DNA from: Aradus depressus
Lineage: Eukaryota; Arthropoda; Insecta; Hemiptera; Aradidae
Direction: 5' to 3'
Length of the DNA stretch: 64,000 nucleotides
Assembly: GCA_963662175.1 (NCBI GenBank)
Contig: OY759225.1
Coordinates: 2,170,001 to 2,234,000 of the forward strand
Shown here: piece after piece, positions 31,506 to 41,860 of the stretch
Numbering within the stretch: the first letter of the stretch is position 1
Layout of the letters: every line of letters starts with the position of its first letter
Notes under the pieces: generated by a model
Told to the model about the DNA's origin: nothing
Databases searched by the model: none
Seen by the model: only the letters and a program-made list of their open reading frames with translations
Position numbers and translations under genes: made by a program

Positions 31506-31885
31506 CAGTGTGAAATTTATAAGTTTTGATTTTCAAAATTTGAGCCCCCGCTCAATTTTAATGAAACTAGGTGCAAAATATTTGTGAAAACTGGCTTTTT
31601 ATCAGATAACTGCGGGTTTAAAAATCAAGGTATTATATGCCAGTGGCAAAAATAGCCAATATATTGAATTTGGACCACTTTAGTCCAAAATGACAACATT
31701 AGGACCACTTTTGGCTAAAATAAATATTGAATTTGTAATCAGCAACCCAAAAAACATTCATTTAAGTTGTAAAAATCCGTTAACAAAAACTTTGAACCTA
31801 GTTTCATCCAAATTGATCAAAAATTGAGTGGGGGCTCGAATTTTGAAAATCAAAACTCATAAATTTGACACTGTGCACCGGGCCT
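31495..31885. mobile_element. ~390-bp element with ~70-bp terminal inverted repeats
   Basis: GGTCCGCCGCACAGTGTGAA onward (TTTTGATTTTCAAAATTTGA, GCCCCCGCTC) pairs with the reverse complement ending CACTGTGCACCGGGCC. The arms span about 31495-31570 and 31800-31882. The interior has no frame. TA or TTA at the edges could be the target, but the family is unknown. Confidence 0.7.
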
Positions 31886-32260
31886 AGAATTATTCATTCA
31901 CTTTCTTCTGAAAAAATAATTTTGTTCCACTTCGTTCATTTAATTGAGAAAAAGATGGCTCTGCTGAGCAGTTCAGGAGCAAGAATTATTATTAAATATG
32001 TGAAAGTGGGATACATTTTCGGGGGGCCTTGAGCGCCCCCCCCCCCTTCTATTTGTTAAACATTTAATTTATAAATATTAAGATAATAATAATAATAAGA
32101 AGTAAAAAAACAAAATTAAATGAAACAACTTACTGCAAATGACGCCTATGTTTTTAACAAGAAAAGGACTGGCAAGAAACCAAGACACATACCTGCAACA
32201 GAAATAAATAAAATTCATATTAAAATACTGCATCAAGACTAGAAAGTCACCATCAGTGGG
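31886..32260. other. No recognised feature
   Basis: Includes a short C run at 32037-32046. No gene or repeat recognised. Confidence 0.4.
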
Positions 32261-32261
32261 G

Positions 32262-33320
32262 ATCATCGCCAATGTACATCACCAGTGAGAATAAATTTAT
32301 TGTTTTCCCTCTCCCTCTGCGACTCATCAATAAATAGGTGTCTTGATGACATCGTCAGCTGTTGGAGAGGTTTTGTGTTTAACGCCCTTCACTTCCCTTT
32401 GGCAGATTTAACTCAAAATCAATAAGTGCCGTCGGGTTCTGTATATAAAATTTCATGTCGAGGTTAGGTTAGGTTTTATGACTCATGCCCGGGCTTTAAC
32501 TACGAGGTCACATCGCCTACTAGCAGAGCACTTTTTCATCACTCTGGTGGACATGAGCCCGACTCTACTGTGGGAGTCCTAAATTTTGCCTACCCTACAT
32601 TTTTATCCACCTTATGGCAGGGGTCTTTAACGAGTGCCTGACATCGTACAGGCTCGGGACCATCGCTTAACGTCCCATTCGAAGGACGACGTGCTTAAGT
32701 TTATTTTACCTCCCAGATAAAATAAACTAAGGGCCTCGGTCGGGTTTCGAACCCACGTTCTTGAGTTCAGAAAGGAAGCACGCATACCACTGAGCTACCG
32801 GCGCCTTCTAATTTCTTGTCGATATTTTCATTCTACCGGGAGTCATCACGTCCTTAGACATACACAAACAAGGTATTTTGTTATCATTTTTTGTATAAGC
32901 AAAAATATTAAATTCTGTTGAAAAATTAACATTGAATTTCTGATCAATAAAGTACATAAATTCCCCCTTATTTATAGCTGGAAAAGGAAAAAAAAAAAAA
33001 AAAAAAAAAAAAAAAGACAGCGGAAATTTTATAGAAATAAAGAAGAAGTAGCGGACCATAAAGGAAACCTTTATAACGGGAGTCCGTCTGTCTGGTTCGG
33101 ATAAAGGGTGAATGTAACGATAACAGAGTCACTCAATGTACGTCCCCACAACGAATTTAGGACATTTTAGACCTCCCATTTCAATCAAGTTCACTTACAC
33201 AGAGACTTTCTGAGTCTTCATACTCCATTTTGAAAGTCCCTTCGTGAGAATATTCAACATCGAATTTCATAACTTCCCCTATACTTCATACTGCTGGGGA
33301 AGTAATAATAAGAATAAAAT
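32262..33320 (-). repeat. DR1 copy interrupted by SINE-A, then further DR1
   Basis: DR1 runs from CAATGTACATCACCAGTGAG (32270) to AAATTTCATGTCGA (32461). It resumes after the SINE at 32810 (CTTGTCGATATTTTCATTC, GGGAGTCATCACG) and reaches its hairpin end near 32985, followed by an A run. 33120-33305 is another minus DR1 ending ACTTCCCCTATACTTCATAC TGCTGGGGAAGT, one of the clearest hairpins. Confidence 0.8.
32462..32809 (-). mobile_element. SINE-A inserted into DR1
   Basis: Tail GGTTAGGTTAGG, complete body, head ending GAGCTACCGGCGCC. Flanked by AATTTCATGTCGA (32449-32461) and AATTTCTTGTCGA (32810-32822), 12 of 13 matching, both inside DR1. So the SINE arrived after that DR1 copy. Confidence 0.94.
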
Positions 33321-33407
33321 AAATGAATAAATAAATGAAAAACGTCAAGATCTATTTATTACTTCATTGTGAACTAACAGTGGGATAAGTCCAGGTTCCT
33401 AACGTTC

Positions 33408-33606
33408 TTAAGATCGTGGCTTTTTTTTTTTTTATTTAACTGAGAGGTAAAAAAAAAAAAAAAAAACTTGAGCACGCCATCCCTAGCCTGTCCGAGGTCA
33501 GGTACTCGTTAAAGACCCCATACCTTAGGTACCTGAACCTGGGTAGACAACATTTAGGACTGCGCCATTGTAGAGTCGGGCTCATGTCCACCACAGTGAC
33601 GGGAAA
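33408..33606 (+). mobile_element. Degenerate SINE-A
   Basis: AAGATCGTGG, then T and A runs replacing the body, AGCACGCCATCC, AGGTCAGGTACTCGTTAAAG and GTCGGGCTCATGTCCACCA. The head is lost. Confidence 0.75.
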
Positions 33607-33818
33607 GCATTTTACATAAATAAAATTCTAAATGCTTACAGTCGGCTACCTCCCCAGAAGACGAAGTCTGAGCTCAGTTAGGACAGTACTGCATTGCTAG
33701 TAGTAATTAAACAATAATAATAATAATAATAATAAACAAGAGGAATATTCTCTTAATATAAGAAGAACAAGTAATATAATAATTATTGTAGATAAACAAA
33801 TTTAGATATAATTGGGCA

Positions 33819-34098
33819 AGAGAGCGCCGGTAGCTCAGTGGTATGCGTGCTTGCCTTCTGGGCTCAAGATCGTGGGTTCGTAGCCCGACCGAGGCCCTTA
33901 GTTTATCTTATCTCGGGTACGATGTCAGGTACTCGTTAAAGACCCCTACCCTAGGTGAATAAAAATTTAGAGTAGGCAAAATTTAGGACTCCCACAGTAG
34001 AGTCGGGCTCATGTTCACGAGAGTGACGAAAGAGCGCTCTGATGGTAGGCGATATGACCGCGTAGTTAAAACCCGGGCATGAGTCATAAAATCTAACC
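33819..34098 (+). mobile_element. SINE-A copy, internally deleted
   Basis: The head (GAGCGCCGGTAGCTCAGTGG, GTGGGTTCGTAGCCCGACC) joins the body after a deletion (TTATCTCGGGTACGATGTCA). The tail is AAAATCTAACC. Target duplication TATAATTGGGCA (33807-33818) and TATAATTGAGCA (34099-34110). The minus frame at 33983-34252 is only the SINE plus flank. Confidence 0.93.
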
Positions 34099-34284
34099 TA
34101 TAATTGAGCAATTTAAAACGTTTCGCTAAACAAGGAGAGGATACGATGTCGGGGTCACAGATTTTCATCAAACGTTTTTTGCATGTTCTAGGTCGATAAT
34201 AAGAAGACAAGTGTCTCACCGTTCGTTCCAGTGGGCCTTGGTTTGGTCGCAACTAATTTTTGAAAATTTCATTTTGGCATACAA

Positions 34285-34640
34285 ATTTATCTGAACTGTA
34301 ATTGGTGGGAGTATGAATTCAATAGATTGAGTCAGCTATTAACTGAAAATAATAATTTAAATTTTTGTTTAATGGGTGATTTTAATAGCTGGAAAATTAT
34401 CTAAAAAAAGTTCGCAATTTCTCTGTGCGGTTGGCAATCTGAGCAGAGATTCTAAAGACGGATGCATAAATGCGAAAGACTTACTAAACGATTGTAATTT
34501 AGTCATCCTCAATGGGCGTACGAAGGGGGGACTTATCTGGCGAGCTTACTTTAGTTAGTACTGTAGGTTCATCGGTGATACATTATTGCTGTATAAATTT
34601 AGATTTAAGTCTTATTAATTCTTATTGTCATCTTATAACA
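34285..34640 (+). pseudogene. Non-LTR retrotransposon endonuclease relic
   Basis: Three consecutive frames carry one protein. Frame 1 reads NWWEYEFNRLSQLL then LNFCLMGDFNSW; frame 2 reads SRDSKDGCINAKDLLNDC then NLVILNGRTKG; frame 3 reads GDLSGELTLVSTVGSSVIHY. The GDFN block, the LNGRTKGD block and the SxxGSSVIDY-like block are hallmarks of the apurinic-like endonuclease (exonuclease-endonuclease-phosphatase fold) of LINE elements, which nicks the target DNA. At least two frameshifts and a stop after GDFNSW show it is dead. The expected catalytic D in the last block is H (SVIHY). No reverse transcriptase follows. Confidence 0.8.
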
Positions 34641-34985
34641 TTTATTATAACTAGGCTCAAATCCTATTATTCACAATTAATATTATTATACCGAACCAGA
34701 ATATGATTATTTTGATTTACATTTTAAAGGACAAAGATTGAACGCTAAGTGATAGATGTGTTTAATTTTTTTCTTTCTTTGTAAATTATGACGACTACAC
34801 TCTGACGGTCATCTGGCCAAGAGGTCGTCTTTGGGATAAGATATTCGATTTTTGAATTATTTGTATTTGTGTATTTTATTTATAAATAAATAAAATGGGG
34901 TAATAATAAAAGGCTTAAAAGGTTTAAGTGTGATGTAAAACTAAATAAATAATAATTAGATAAATTATTAATAAAATTAAACAAA
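34641..34985. other. AT-rich sequence, no recognised feature
   Basis: No reverse transcriptase or other continuation of the endonuclease relic is visible. Confidence 0.45.
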
Positions 34986-34989
34986 TGAA

Positions 34990-35690
34990 ATAATAATAAT
35001 TAAGACAAAACAATAAATTACCACATTTCCTGTAGAAATTTGATCTCTTTTCTTTTACTAAATTTTGATTTCTACAGTAGTTTTCCGAAAAGGGCCCTAA
35101 AAAAGTATCAAAAGTTGAAGTCGTGCAATTTTGAAGAAAGTGCACGTAAGTTTTAAAAAAATTTCAATTAACAAACTTTTTATTTGGATTTCTAAAGAGA
35201 TGCCATCTTGTCTTCTAAATTTTGCAAAAATATAAAATCTAATCCAAAGATTTTCAAATAATATTACTGGGCCAACAGGGAAAATGAATAGAATAGAATT
35301 TTCGAAAACAAATATTGGGTTTATTTTCTTAAATCTACATTATTAAAATTAAAAACTAAACATTGAAACAAACAAAAAATCAAAGGAAAAAATCTTAAAA
35401 ACTAAATTCTTAAACTAATTCAATCGTTTTGTTTTATATTTTGGGCCATTCTCTAAAATTAAGTTATATATATCTGGGCATATATTCTGTACATATAAAC
35501 AAATAAAAGTACCTTCTTTTTGGATCAGTTTCACCGTCAATTCACTTCTATTTAATTCATTGCAACTTAAGCCTAAACACCACTCTACATTTCCACTCAG
35601 ACCGTCGCCATTGCCTAGGCCTCGACTCGTCTCTACACACACTAAAAAAACAGCTGATGGCCGTGTTTTGTTTTTTACTCATTTGTTTTA
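34990..35690 (-). repeat. DR3 copy 1 with conserved in-frame block
   Basis: About 700 bp matches 51840-52500 in inverted orientation over nearly its whole length (ACAAAACACGGCCATCAGCT at one end, GTAGAAATC-AAATT at the other). On the minus strand, a 75-codon frame at 35642-35415 contains DGLSG, CLGLSCNELNRSELT, KLIQKEGTFICLYVQNI. The other copy retains the same frame over 42 codons without indels. No family is recognised. It may be a fragment of an unknown transposon or a duplicated gene piece. Confidence 0.75.
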
Positions 35691-36914
35691 AAAGAAATTT
35701 GCTTTTTATATAAAAATAAATATAATTCATTATAAAAGATAATAATCACAAAAGATTTAATAATAATAATAATAAAAATATTCTCTTAATGTAAAATAAA
35801 AAGTTAATATTAAACTAATAAAATATAAAGATGAAAAATTACAATTATAAAAAAATAAATAAAAAATAAGATACAATTGAACAATTAAATACTGTTATTT
35901 ATATATAATTTTAATATAATGGACAGCCCTAGAGAAAGAACGGTCTAGCCATAATAAACAGGACTTCAGAGCGACTCAAATAGCTCAGTTTGAGTCTGGT
36001 GACCACTCCATGAGCTTATTAGACATAAACATTTCCAAAGAACTTGAATGATTTTCTATTTCTGATTTTGTTATTTTGGGTAAGTTATTACTGTAATAAC
36101 CGATGTCAGTTGTGTGTAGTCTGTTTACAGTAGTACTACAGGATGGATGGAGCATTCAGGAAGAGCTGTCTGAGGAAGTTTTGAAGGTATAGGAAGAACG
36201 GGAAATACAGAGAATACTTGCTATGTGATATGATCTCATTGTTAATGCCCGGGCATGATTCACAATAACAAACAATTTATTTCATTATACATATTTTTTA
36301 ATGTATAGATTGAAGAATACTGTCAGCTTAGTTTAATATATCGCAATACATGACATAATGACACACTGCGTCCTAATTCAATGATCCTTAATTATTTTTA
36401 TTATTATTTTGAAAGATAAGCACAGTATAGAATCAAAAAAGTAGTCGTTGAATCACCGATAATGTACGCATTTAATACACTATGGATTTTTTTATGTTTA
36501 GTACAAGTTTAATTTACTGGGGGTTACCATCTTGTCAAATTTGTGTATCCAGAATCTCATAAAGACAAGGTGTCATAAATAATAATTGTCAGCCAAATGG
36601 ACCAAGGGGAAGTAGAACAAACAACTAGTGAGTGACTTTACTGTAAGAAGGAAGTATAAGTGAGGACAGTGTCGGAAGTGGGAGCCTGGCTAGTGTAACC
36701 TTCACCCACCGGAACAGAATAGTCTCGGCTTCCTTGTTCCTACTCCCACCACTAGGAGCACCCCTATCGACCTTCCCCATCTCTTCTCCTTATTAACACA
36801 CTATACATCATTATATTACATACCTTGGCAGTCGCCCTATATTTACATATTTATATGGCATTGTGAAAAATACCGGAAAAGTGAATATAAACAGAATAAA
36901 TAAATAAAAGTATA
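35691..36914. other. Mostly unassigned AT-rich DNA
   Basis: A SINE-A tail scrap lies at 36229-36270 (TGATCTCATTGTTAATGCCC GGGCATGA). DR1 fragments lie at about 36435-36620. Nothing coding is supported. Confidence 0.45.
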
Positions 36915-37905
36915 AAAAAAAAAAAGCCAACGGTGAATCACCGATGGTGTAATTTCCATGAACGAATTAATCAATTAACTTTTCGCTCCGCCTCCAGAAC
37001 CAATCGCCCGTTTGCGATAATATTCAACAGTTGACTTACATAGGGGCTCCTAACATCGGCAGTGATTAGGGGTTTTGAATTGAGCCCCCTCCCCTTCAGC
37101 CGATATCGCTGAAATTTGGTGTTTTATGTCCTCATTGAGTTGGGAGATGCACGATTCCTCTCCGACCTCCACGATTCCTCTATGATTGGTTTTGATTGCG
37201 TTTAGCCCATAGGCAGGTTTCCTCTCACCTATCATCTTGTTTACTTTCCGTCACCACCCCTTCCTCACCATTGACGCATCCCTTGCTCAGTGTCCCAGTG
37301 TCAAGGTCAGTGTTCACATTATTATTTGTCATTATTTATATAATAAAATTATTTAACCTGAATTGTCCTCATAGCTTAGAAACTAAGGAGAGGGGCAGAT
37401 ATATCGTCCCGCCGACTATTACGCCCCTACAATTTATATTAAGTATGTGATCTGAACTTTATTATTTACTTATTCCCTACACAACTGAGAGGAATCCTGC
37501 CATTCGGTTGAGAGCACTCAACTTCGTCCGAGAGGAATCGTGATGTGGGGATTAGACTGTTCCCCCCTGCTCTTAATTGGAGAGGAATCCGGCGACGCCC
37601 ATTGAGTTTTGACTTTAAATATGAAATTTCATATCAATAAGGGGATTATTTCGGTAATTATTTCGGTTTTTTGTCCCTTCTGCCGATTCTGTTGAAAAAT
37701 GTGTCGTCCTTATGGGATTTCGAATTCACATATGAAATTTGGTATCATCAATACATTCACAACGGCAGTTATTGGAGTTTTGAGTTAACCCCCCCCCCCC
37801 CCCCCCCCTCTCTTTGACCGATTTGGTTGAAAAATGGTTTTGTCCTCATAGAGTTTTGGTCATTTCGTGTCGATACATTCATTCTACCATATCTTATAAA
37901 AATAT
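36915..37905 (-). repeat. DR1 copy split by an inverted-repeat element
   Basis: DR1 begins AACGGTGAATCACCGATGGT and runs to TGTCCTCATTGAGTT. It resumes at 37609 (TTGACTTTAAATATGAAATT) and includes a C run near 37788. It continues to CATTTCGTGTCGATACATTC ATTC. The hairpin end is missing. Confidence 0.8.
37142..37599. mobile_element. 458-bp element with 9-bp target duplication (Mutator-like?)
   Basis: CATTGAGTT at 37133-37141 and 37600-37608 flanks an insert whose ends are loosely inverted (GGGAGATGCACGATTCCTCT at the left; GGCGTCGCCGGATTCCTCTC read inward from the right). GATTCCTCTCC is exact. A third AGAGGAATC motif lies near 37536. A 9-bp duplication fits Mutator-like elements. The 84-codon frame at 37196-37450 is not recognised. 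Confidence 0.7.
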
Positions 37906-37910
37906 AGGGA

Positions 37911-38138
37911 ATGATGATTAGATAACACTGGAGGGTACCGTAGGAAAATAATGATTAGGTCGCACTGGAGGGTACCGTAGGAGAACAATGATTAGGTCAC
38001 ACTGGAGGGTACCGTAGGAGAATAATGATTAGGTCACACTGGAGGGTACCGTAGGAGAATAATGATTAGGTCACACTGGAGGGTACCGTAGGAGAACAAT
38101 GATTAGGTCACACTGGAGGGTACCGTAGGAGAACAATG
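37911..38138. repeat. 37-bp tandem array, six units
   Basis: GAGGGTACCG recurs at 37931, 37968, 38005, 38042, 38079 and 38116. Unit: ATGATTAGGTCACACTGGAG then GGTACCGTAGGAGAATA. Later units are almost identical; the first differs at several bases. It starts right after a DR1 end. Confidence 0.95.
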
Positions 38139-38889
38139 CCTTTATGTATTAATTAATATACATTTAATAATTATTATTGTTCTGAAATATAGTTTCTACC
38201 TAAGCCACTGACGTGTCATGAAAATTCGAAGTTTTGTAGTACCTATCATCGTCACTAGAGTACTACACTTGTAAAACTTAGTTATTTCTCAAATATCTTC
38301 ACATTACTTTTTAGAAAAGCATCATCAATTTATGGTCTGCGTCTCCATATCAAGCTTTCATTTTTGTCCAAAGTTTCAATAATATAGGTTCAAACAGTTT
38401 ACAAGATATCAGTTAACTTCACAAGTCAATGTTATTTCATTCATGCCATGGTATGATCACATAATGTATATTAAGATTCTGTTTGATTTGTCAATCAGTA
38501 TTAGATATTTTACGTAACTTGGTGTCTGTTCGTTGCGTAATGTATCCGAGAATGTAGTTATCGTGAGGAAGTTACTGAATTATTGCAAATGGACATCATT
38601 TATGAAATTTTGCTCACATTTTATATAAAATGGCTGTCAAAAAAAAAAAAAAAAAAATCAATGATTAGAATTTCAAGTAGCAAAACTCGATAAATCAAAT
38701 ATCGATAAATGAAACCAACATTAAAATGAACAATGATTTATTGTCTACCTCGGCTTTGTCCGGCAGTAACTTCCTTTTATATTACTTTACGTTATTTCTG
38801 ACTTTAACGAGAATATGGAACAATAAATCTCCAAAGGGAAAATGGATTAATTATTTATATTATGTGGCCATAACAGAGCTTTATTTATA
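38139..38889. other. No recognised feature
   Basis: AT-rich. The 100-codon frame at 38726-39028 runs through DR2 and SINE-A and is not a gene. Confidence 0.45.
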
Positions 38890-39072
38890 CCAGCTACATT
38901 TGTACAGATCACTCACACATTCCTGTTTTGGCGTCAACGGTTTTATTTGTTTCATGGTAACGTCTCATCCGAAGGACGGCGTGCTTAAGTTTAAGGGCCT
39001 CGGTCGGGTTTCGAACCCACGATCTTGAGCTCAGAAGACAAGCACGCATACATTGAGCTACAGACGCTCTCT
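38890..39072. mobile_element. DR2 scrap joined to a SINE-A 5' part (minus)
   Basis: 38890-38958 matches DR2 (TTTGTACAGATCACTCACAC, TTTGTTTCATGGT). 38959-39072 is the reverse complement of the SINE-A head and early body (CATCCGAAGGACGGCGTGCT, GGGTTTCGAACCCACGATCT). Confidence 0.75.
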
Positions 39073-39238
39073 ATATTTATTATATATATTTATAAATACA
39101 TTTTTTTTTTTTCTAAGCTTTACAATTTAAACATTACTTTCAAATATTTCCTACGGAAATTGATTGTAAATTTGAGGCGCATAATGAAAGTTGGGAATTT
39201 AATAAGCAACATTTTTACGATTTTGTGAGGACCAATTT

Positions 39239-39552
39239 ACGATAGGACCAACTGTAAATACTACGATAGGACCAACTGTAAATACTACGATAGGACCAAC
39301 TGTAAATACTACGATAGGACCAACTGTAAATACTACGATAGGACCAACTGTAAATACTACGATAGGACCAACTGTAAATACTACGATAGGACCAACTGTA
39401 AATACTACGATAGGACCAACTGTAAATACTACGATAGGACCAACTGTAAATACTACGATAGGACCAACTGTAAATACTACGATAGGACCAACTGTAAATA
39501 CTACGATAGGACCAACTGTAAATACTACGACAGGACCAACTGTTTTCGCATA
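39239..39552. repeat. 24-bp minisatellite, 13 units
   Basis: The unit GATAGGACCAACTGTAAATA CTAC repeats 13 times from 39241, with one change (GACAGG) in the last unit. Because 24 is a multiple of three, every frame stays open, giving the repetitive V-G-P-I-V-V-F-T frame on the minus strand. That is an artefact, not a protein. Confidence 0.97.
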
Positions 39553-39599
39553 AATCAAACAAAAGTACCTATTAAAAAAATGGGTTCCAAAGGACATTT

Positions 39600-40197
39600 T
39601 TTAAACGGTTTTCGGCATCTATCTGGCAAACTGGGCAGAGGAAGTTATTGAGGATAATACGGCCCAACAGAGAGCTGAGGGTCTTGCACAAGAGCCCGGA
39701 CCTGCTCAAGGAAGTGTGTCTGCGATGGGTGGGACATCCACAGAGGATGGAGTCAGAGTACGGACACAACCTCAGGACAATTGGGCGTGAGAAGATGGAG
39801 ACAGGAGACTGAGGATAGAGAAGAATGGGAGAAGCCCAGATTAGAGAAGGATCGCAACGCCAGGGAAAGTAAGTTTAGGTCAAGACATTTCGAGATCTGT
39901 CCATACAAAATGCGAAAGGTCTAAAGAAGGTGGAGACAGGAGACTAAGGATAGAGAAGAATGGGAGAAGCCCAGATTATAGAAGGACCGCAACGCCAGGG
40001 AAAGTAAGTTAAGGTCAAGACATTTCGAGATCTGTCCAGACAAAATGCGAAAGGTCTAAAGAAGGTGGAGACAGGAGACTGAGGATAGAGAAGAATGGGA
40101 GAAGCCCAGATTATAGAAGGACCGCAACGCCAGGGAAAGTAAGTTAAGGTCAAGACATTTCGAGATCTGTCCATACAAAATGCGAAAGATCTAAAAT
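39600..40197 (+). pseudogene. LINE reverse-transcriptase C-terminal relic, 135-bp unit repeated
   Basis: From 39702 one frame reads LLKEVCLRWVGHPQRMESEY, like the RWxGHxxRM block near the C-terminus of many LINE reverse transcriptases. After a frameshift, RWRQETEDREEWEKPRLEKD follows from 39793, like the DREEW block. The part with DREEW is then tandemly repeated with a 135-bp period (CGCAACGCC near 39853, 39988, 40123), ending AAATGCGAAAG-TCTAAA each time. TAG in the later units shows it is dead. The 150-codon minus frame at 39944-40396 is the antisense of this array. Confidence 0.65.
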
Positions 40198-40858
40198 CAT
40201 GTGTTGTCGGTAACATACAATTTATGTTTACGTCCGATCTATATAGGAATGGGCTAGAGATGAGATTGTTATCCCCATGTTTCGAGAGTGGGTCACCACT
40301 GGGTGAACGGATGATAAACGGGTCATGCTCTAATAATTGTAACACTTCACCAACCTTAAGGAAGAGAAACTCTCCTAACTGGATACAATAACTCACTGGG
40401 AGAACGTGTACTGTGTTAGCTAGTGGATCTCTACAACAAATCAGCTGATGTGCTCGCTCACCAGATCAGTAATACCTACCGAAACTACCCTACCGCCATA
40501 TTTACATCAAAAATAATATCCCAAATACTATTTGGCGTTTAAATTTTAACGTACCCCTAGACGGTTATTCCGAATTATTTTAGAACTCTACACGAAAATC
40601 ATTTTTGTTTTAAAAAAATAGATGAAGTTGACCAGAAAAATGAGGACTACATTAAAAAAAAAAAAAATTAATTAATTTAGCGCTATCCTCTTGAATTTGT
40701 CATTTAATTATATATTTAATGAAATAGATAAATAAAAATAATTTATATAATATATATATAATTTTAATAAATATAAAATATAGATTATACAGTAGTGTTG
40801 AGTTATAAAACGTTCGATTAAATAAAAAAAAAACTATACCTATATTTTCAGTTAAGAT
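40198..40858. other. No recognised feature
   Basis: Right half is very AT-rich. No gene or repeat recognised. Confidence 0.4.
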
Positions 40859-41304
40859 TTTACTTCCTCAGCTTTACGAAGTTATGTAATCGGTCAAAAA
40901 TTCGATGCTCAGTTTTCAACAAAATTTCACGTTTTCCGACCTCTTGATGCAAAAAATAAAAAAAAATAAAAAAGTTTGACAGTCTGTGAACTTGATAACT
41001 CCCGATAGAATGAATGTATTGACACGAAATTTTATATATAGGTATACATCACCCTCTGAGGACGACATATTTCGGCCAAATGGACCAAAGAGAACAGGGG
41101 AGGATTGACACAAAAACTCTAATAACTGCCATTGTAATTAATGTATTGACACGAAATTTCATATGTAAATTCAAAGCTATATAAAGACGACATCTATTAA
41201 TTTTCAAATGAATGACCAAAGGAGAGGAGGGATCAGAGGGGCTCAACTCAAAAATCGCCAAAACTGCCGATGAAACATTCCGCGAAATCGGTCGAAGGGA
41301 TGAG
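40859..41304 (+). repeat. DR1 copy
   Basis: It starts with a shortened hairpin (CTTCCTCAGCTTTACGAAGT, TATGTAATCGG). It continues through module 1 (TAACTCCCGATAGAATGAAT) and module 2 (TAACTGCCATTGTAATTAAT) and is cut by a SINE-A. Confidence 0.8.
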
Positions 41305-41305
41305 A

Positions 41306-41514
41306 GAAGCGATGGTCCCGAGCCTGAACGATGTCAGGTACTCGTTAAAGACCCTTGCCCTAGGTGAATAAAAATTTAGATTAGGCAAAATGTAGGACTC
41401 CCATAGTAGAGTCGGGCTCATGTCCACCAGAGTGACGAAAGAACGCTCTGGTAGTAGGCGATATTACCTCGTTGTTAAAGCCCGGGCATGAGTCATAAAA
41501 CCTAACCTAACCTG
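41306..41514 (+). mobile_element. SINE-A copy, 5' truncated
   Basis: Starts at AAGCGATGGTCCCGAG and ends GGGCATGAGTCATAAAACCT AACCTAACC. The missing head is the usual result of incomplete reverse transcription. Confidence 0.92.
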
Positions 41515-41860
41515 AACGAAAAAGTGAAGACACTGAGCAGATCTATATTCGTTGTGTGAACACTTAAAGCAGATGGTTTGTTGCAAATTACCTGAAGAAC
41601 CAGGGCTCATTGTACGACGGACCCTCCACAACAGGTAACCTGCACCCCCTCACATTCCTGGGGATAAGGAGAAACATCTGTTAGGTCCGCGGACCGGGAG
41701 GAAGGAGGGAATAGTTCACTTGGGCCAAACAGTTCGTTCGTTCAATATTTCAGTTCGTTGAATCAGTTCAGACCAGAGATATCCAAACCTGTTTTTTTGT
41801 TTTCGCACTCAACAAAAATAAGTAGGTACAGAATGTTAATGCACTAATGACGTAACAAGT
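41515..41860. other. Unassigned DNA with one exon-like segment
   Basis: 41566-41632 is flanked by AAGCAG on the left and CAG|GTAACC on the right and is open in the frame WFVANYLKNQGSLYDGPSTT G. I do not recognise the protein; it may be chance. The rest holds nothing recognised. Confidence 0.25.

Noticed and set aside
33270..33305. loxP-like site in the DR1 hairpin (TATACTTCGTATA)
   Set aside because: Resemblance is confined to a short palindrome, with the wrong spacer and arm lengths, and is explained by the DR1 terminal hairpin.
37911..38138. CRISPR-like array
   Set aside because: Units follow each other without unique spacers and the genome is eukaryotic; the 24-, 32- and 76-bp arrays were rejected likewise.
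39199..39597. 132-codon frame of V-G-P-I-V-V-F-T repeats
   Set aside because: 24-bp minisatellite keeps all frames open; no start context or conservation.
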